NCBI RefSeq assembly: GCF_910592395.1
Contig: NC_088324.1
Span: 15,526,953-15,590,952 of the forward strand
From: Lineus longissimus
Lineage: Eukaryota > Nemertea > Pilidiophora > Heteronemertea > Lineidae
Direction: 5' to 3'
Length of the DNA: 64,000 bases
Part shown: piece after piece, positions 59,301 through 64,000 of the stretch
How the letters are laid out: the number at the start of each line of letters is the position of its first letter
Numbering within the stretch: position 1 is the stretch's first letter
Program-made: the position numbers and the translations under genes
Notes under the pieces: generated by a model
Databases searched by the model: none
What the model was told of the DNA's origin: nothing
The model's input: the letters and a program-made list of their open reading frames with translations, nothing else

Positions 59301-62300
59301 TTCATAACCAACGTCTTGAAACATCTACGTAGACACTTTACAGCGAGCTTGCCGAGTCCTCTCCTTTCAGCCAGCTCTGATGACAATTTGGTATTCAATA
59401 GATATCTAATTAATCCCGAGTTGTGAGGAATATTTGTGAGAGCTAAAGGTACATTTATCTCCAATCAAAAGTGACATATTGTCCTTGTTGAGACACATCT
59501 TGTTATAATCTCTCCCAACTTCATGAGCATCGACACTTTTCGCTCGAGCGGAAGTACTCAAACCTCCCAACAGGCAATGCACTAATTCAGAAAAATGCAT
59601 TTTGAATTAGGACGAGCGTTCGGTTGGAACAAACGCGTGGCGTGCAATTAGTGGGGTAATGTGATGAATTATGAAAAGGCACTTTACAGAATCAATTTTC
59701 ATAACTATCCTCATTAGATATTAATCATATTGATCAGATGAATGGCCCAGCCACTCTAGGTACGAACATAAACTCATGAAATATTTACTGCTTCGTGGCT
59801 CTTGGTTGTTACTAATGGAAGGTGGTGTAGTGCACCGTTGAAGCCGTGATGTTGTGGATTCATCCAACGCTTTAGAAATGGCTCATTAAAGAAAAAGGTA
59901 CGCTCCTTTTCGACCGAAACAGAGAACGACCTCTGAGGTTGGGTTGGCGGTTGATTCACGTTGTCACTTGCAACGTCCACTGTCACTGTCATGACCTTAC
60001 ATGTAGGCTTCCTGTCGGTCAGTTTCTGTCCAACAAGGACAAATGTTAGGCCCTCCTGGAAGCCACCAAAATAGCCCTGATAGAAGTCTTGGCCCCTGCA
60101 GCCGAATCATATAATACACCCAGTCAGTGAACGGGACACAGGCATTACAACATCAACAATTACTAATGGACTAATGGCCTCACTGTCCAACGTCATGGAC
60201 CAATACTCTGTAACTTTATTGACTAATACTAATTAATGCAAAATTCCTTGCGGCACCCATCAAGAAGTGTGGGCTGTCGGCTGCACGCACTTTGATAAAC
60301 ATGTAGCGACATAGGTTATCTTTGGTGAATTTCTCACTGTAGCTGAACCCTGTTCAGGCGTATCTCGGACTAAAGTTCTTTGCCGGCCATCGGCCCTCTG
60401 CCATATCTTAGACAGAATCTTCTATAAACCCTTCTGTTTGTTCTAGTGGCCCTGAAATCTTAGGAGTGACAGCGGCCACACTTTTATTATTACATGTATA
60501 TTTAGGTCAAGAAAGGTCGATAGTTTTTCTGTTGAGATTCTGGCTCAAGGAAGTCCTGAGACCTGAGCTCGGAGACGATGCATTAGTCGTAATTGGCTTG
60601 AAGTCAGAGGTGCCCAACTAGTAATTAGATGATGCGAAGGTAGATGAGTTTTTCTGCCTAAAAGTCATAGAAACCTTTCAAATTTGCCAACTGATGTGCT
60701 TATAAGAAGCTATCTTATAGCTGATAATTACCGACGGCATTGTCCAATATCCATCGGTACGCAATGTACGCCCAACCTAAATGCCTGTTTTCACGTTGTC
60801 GTCGTTTCTTTCTCACTTTGTTCCTCAAACATTTCATAATGGAAGGTATTTCTAGTTAGAAATGTTGGCTTTGGAACAATTAAGTTTGTATGTTAAAGGA
60901 TCCGCAGGCACAGACCTTGCGTCCATTCAGATTCCGAACGCAATGTTCGACAAAAGCTTCCGAATAATCAGATGAGAATGTCCAAGTTGCCGATATAATG
61001 GCAACTTCGTGTATCATCAAATTATACCCAAAAGTGGCTGCAACTCACCCAATATCTGTGATCTTAAGAAACATGGCAGAACGAGCACGTTGCACGATCA
61101 AGGCGTACTCTTGGCCGTTAATTCATTGCTCATGATATTTGCCGTGTAGCAGGCGATGATATAGGTTAATGGCCTGGCGAATAACAGCTAAAGGATCGTT
61201 ACGAAAGAGCCTCCATTACCAGATTATCATTAGCAAAGTCGATGGAGTTTTAGACATCAATTAAGGCTGCTTTTCAGGGCTGACTATGTTTACATATACT
61301 CGAGAGTGAATACAAATTAATTTTAGCGAAGTAATACATCTTTGCTGATGAAATGTATTAATTTTGATTCTATCAAGTACGTTGGATTATTTCAGAGTTT
61401 AACGCAAATTGGTTTTAATGAAAATCGTCAACGCCTTCCTATGCTGGCTTAATGGAGAGACCTACTTACTGTTTCATTTCGAAATTAATGATAGCTCTAT
61501 TCATTTCCGGTATTAGTAACATCAAAAACGGCACAGGAATGCGCATGCGCGGAGTATCATTCAGAGGAATGCAATTCATTAGATTCAAAGTCGAGTATCC
61601 ACCTATTTATATGTTTTTAAACCTCAATTAAAGCAGGGGAATCATGATTATAAAGGACGACGTAATGAGGCCAAAAGATATGGATGGAGATAAAACAATT
61701 TGTACCAGTACCAACAAGCGAAATGTACAGTACAGTACAGTAGCACGTTTCTTAACCACTTGACCCAGAAGGTTCATACTTGGTGTGTGGGTACCCCTAG
61801 GCAAGACCTTCTTTCAAAATGAAAATTAGAGCAATTTGACTGATTGTCTGCCATATAGGTGGCGTTCTTTGAAAACCTATTTTGGCTATAACTTATGAAC
61901 GCTGCTACCAATATGGCTTATAAGCAATATCTCACTTAAAAGTGATTTGTGATTTTACTAGCCCTAATTGATTCGTCAACACTGCTGTCACTGTACTGCA
62001 ATGACTAAACGACCTGCTTCTTCAGCCAGTCAACTTCTTCACATCTTATCCTTTATATCCACTTTGAATAAATACGACTCCAACCGTGATACAGACAGGG
62101 TTAAACTGTTCAAGTAAGTACCCATATAACCCAAGTATATTTTTGTGATTTACACCCCGAGGGCACTTGATAATGTAACATAAGGCTTTCTATTGACTTG
62201 ACACAAAATCAATTAATAACATCGATGTATGAAAGCAAAAGCATGAACATTTATATAAAATTCGTTGTTCTGAGTTTAGTCCATTAGCACATTTTAAGTT

Positions 62301-63203
62301 GCCTTTTTTACGGAAGTCTGGATGTAGATTTAATTGAGAACCATTTATATAAAGTGTGGAGTATCGACATAATAGATTGCAAGTAAAAGCGTAGTGGGAA
62401 AAGGTTGGATACAGTCTATGTCAGCTGCCTGATTTGAGAGTCAGCCTATCGAATGAAACTGATACCGACATTGAAACCCTCCCTCAGCCCCGGACTTTGT
62501 CGTTATTTGCATGCAGTATCAGCTTTGCATGTGATTTCTGGTCAGTGCACGTTCTTTTTCATGCCGCCAATTTCCAATAATGTAGCAATCTTCCTAATCA
62601 ATGTGATGACCAATTCTCTTACTAGGGCATTCTCAAGCCGCCAATTCACTTACAGTGTTCTTTAATGGAAGTCAGCATCAATGTTTCCTAACAGATCTTG
62701 AACTTTACCGAGGGCGATGTTTTCCGAGTAATCCCGATGTTACCGAACTCATACTGATGTTTGGTGATGGCATGTCAGAGATTTGGTGAAGAAATCCCGA
62801 GCGATCGAACCTCTCCATTAGCGTGCACCTCTTGCCGTTGAGTCCCGGTTAAGAATAATTAACCAATTAGCCAGAGTCAGCCAAGTGAGCCGTCGATTAT
62901 CGGATCTGTAGATCTCAATTTCTAATTACGACATCGATGCTTTTATAGATGCGGAGTGGCTTTCTGCAGTACGACAGTACCATCATTATGGTGTCGGCAT
63001 CAGTAAGTTCAAATCTAGTTGCCTGCTTGGTCGTCTCTGTATTACATCGCAATACCAGTCACATACCCAAAAACAATGACATCTCCTACAAGACTTGTTT
63101 GGTTTCTGGTCTCTTCTTTCTTCTACTGAAAAATGCCTCATCTAAAAAGTATGGTGAGATGAATATCATTCAGTGAGCAGGTTGGCATCTTAAATATATA
63201 TGT
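53377..63203 (+). other. LMO4 intron 2; no exon found
   Basis: No sequence resembling the second LIM domain (C-x2-C ... H-x2-C) was found on the plus strand. A consensus TATAAAAGG lies at 54250-54258, followed by two short adjoining hairpins (54305-54342). Many CATTAG, TAATTA and CCATTAAT motifs occur throughout. No RNA gene recognised. Confidence 0.5.
54250..54342 (+). promoter_or_regulatory. Intronic TATA box with adjoining hairpins
   Basis: TATAAAAGG is followed about 50 bases later by AACTTGC...GCAAGTT (54305-54325) and, sharing bases, TTGGAC...GTCCAA (54324-54342). This could be an alternative start, an unannotated RNA or chance; no coding exon follows closely. Confidence 0.25.
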
Positions 63204-63793
63204 GAGGCTTCTGCTTCCTCAAGCTTTGTCTGATCCGTCATACTTCCAGCACTGTACCTGATGTGACTAAATGCTTTTCGACCGAAAGTCAGATTTATAC
63301 TAAAACTGTCGAAAATGCTGCATTTGATCAAGGGACTCCTGAACTTTTTTCTGTCAAACGTTCTGTTCTAGGCATGTTGAATGTTCACGAGGCCTATGGT
63401 AACGGTTTATTCCTGCACTATGGCTTCCAGAACATCTTATGCTTTCAAGCAAGCTTGGTTGTAGAAATGAGTTCACCACTGTTCGATGGAAGGGGGTCGG
63501 TAGACACTCTCACCAGATGCAGAACACCAATTGCCCTACAATCCCCGCAACAAATACAGTTTGAAAATCGTGTTCTTCGTCACTTCACTTCGTCTATCCT
63601 TCATACCATCAATCTTAGCTCCAACTTCTCCTGCGAATTGATAGCAGATAATTACATTGCTTTTATCGCTGTGTCCTTATTTACCTTAATGGCATTAATG
63701 CCTTGTTTAAAAGTAGACCATTGTTATTATTGCCTTGCCGTTATTTCATATCCATTAGCCGTGTGTTCAATGGTCAGCAGGCAATGCCATTAA
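63204..63793 (+). CDS. Long open frame of unknown status in LMO4 intron 2
   Basis: The frame is open for 196 codons after a TGA; the first ATG is internal (63373, 140 codons before TAA). It is among the longest uninterrupted frames in the window outside the recognised exons. The C-terminal part contains two hydrophobic stretches (YIAFIAVSLFTLMALMPCL and a Cys/Val-rich one). No domain was recognised, and there is no clear promoter or splice context. It may be a chance frame, a decayed transposon gene or an unrecognised small membrane protein gene. Codon use is not obviously biased. Confidence 0.15.
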
Positions 63794-64000
63794 CGTGGTC
63801 TACGTTGACATTGCTATTTGAAGCTACATGAATGTACACAGCAATGTACAGCGTAACACATACAGAGGCACGAGTACAGCAAAGCCCTTCTCTTTCCAAA
63901 ATACCGATGTCTTTGATTTCTTGATACCCAATGGCGCAAAACAAAAAAAAGTGAAAAGTGTTATGTAATCTTTCAGTGATCAATCAGTAAAAACATGATT

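Noticed and set aside
1-64000. CRISPR arrays, bacterial operons, phage or integrated virus genes.
   Set aside because: None seen; repeats are eukaryotic minisatellites and tRNA-derived elements, and genes are spliced.

Overview
The window is nuclear DNA of an invertebrate metazoan. Genes are split by GT-AG introns, the DNA is AT-rich and mostly non-coding, and it carries eukaryotic tRNA-Glu genes, tRNA-derived repeats, minisatellites and a LIM-only developmental regulator. A lophotrochozoan would fit the lipocalin and antistasin content, but the sequence does not fix the phylum.

Two protein genes can be supported, arranged head to head about 25 kb apart. On the minus strand, seven exons between 7681 and the left edge form one phase-consistent reading frame. 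It encodes a secreted protein: signal peptide, furin-type site, complete lipocalin domain, short linker, six-cysteine antistasin protease-inhibitor module, and an acidic Ser/Glu-rich tail that runs off the window. I do not know of a described lipocalin-antistasin fusion. The nearest parallel is vertebrate AMBP, a lipocalin joined to Kunitz inhibitors.

On the plus strand is an LMO4-type LIM-only gene. A short first coding exon (33062-33092) lies behind a promoter with CCAAT, CRE, TATA and E-box motifs. A 20-kb intron leads to an exon with a poly-Asn tract and the first LIM domain (53097-53376). The second LIM domain must lie beyond 64000.

The region between the genes holds a tandem array of three tRNA-Glu(CTC) genes (9.8-10.2 kb), an imperfect inverted repeat (10.6 kb), the 3' tail of a non-LTR-type element (11.5-11.8 kb), a fourth tRNA-Glu with a truncated tandem copy (15.5 kb), a possible secreted micropeptide ORF (19.57 kb) and paired perfect AT-rich palindromes (25.7-25.9 kb). 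The LMO4 introns hold tRNA-derived repeats, a 45-bp minisatellite and a few unexplained long open frames. Most of the remaining sequence shows no gene; its AT-rich homeodomain-like motifs near a developmental gene could be regulatory, but that is inference.
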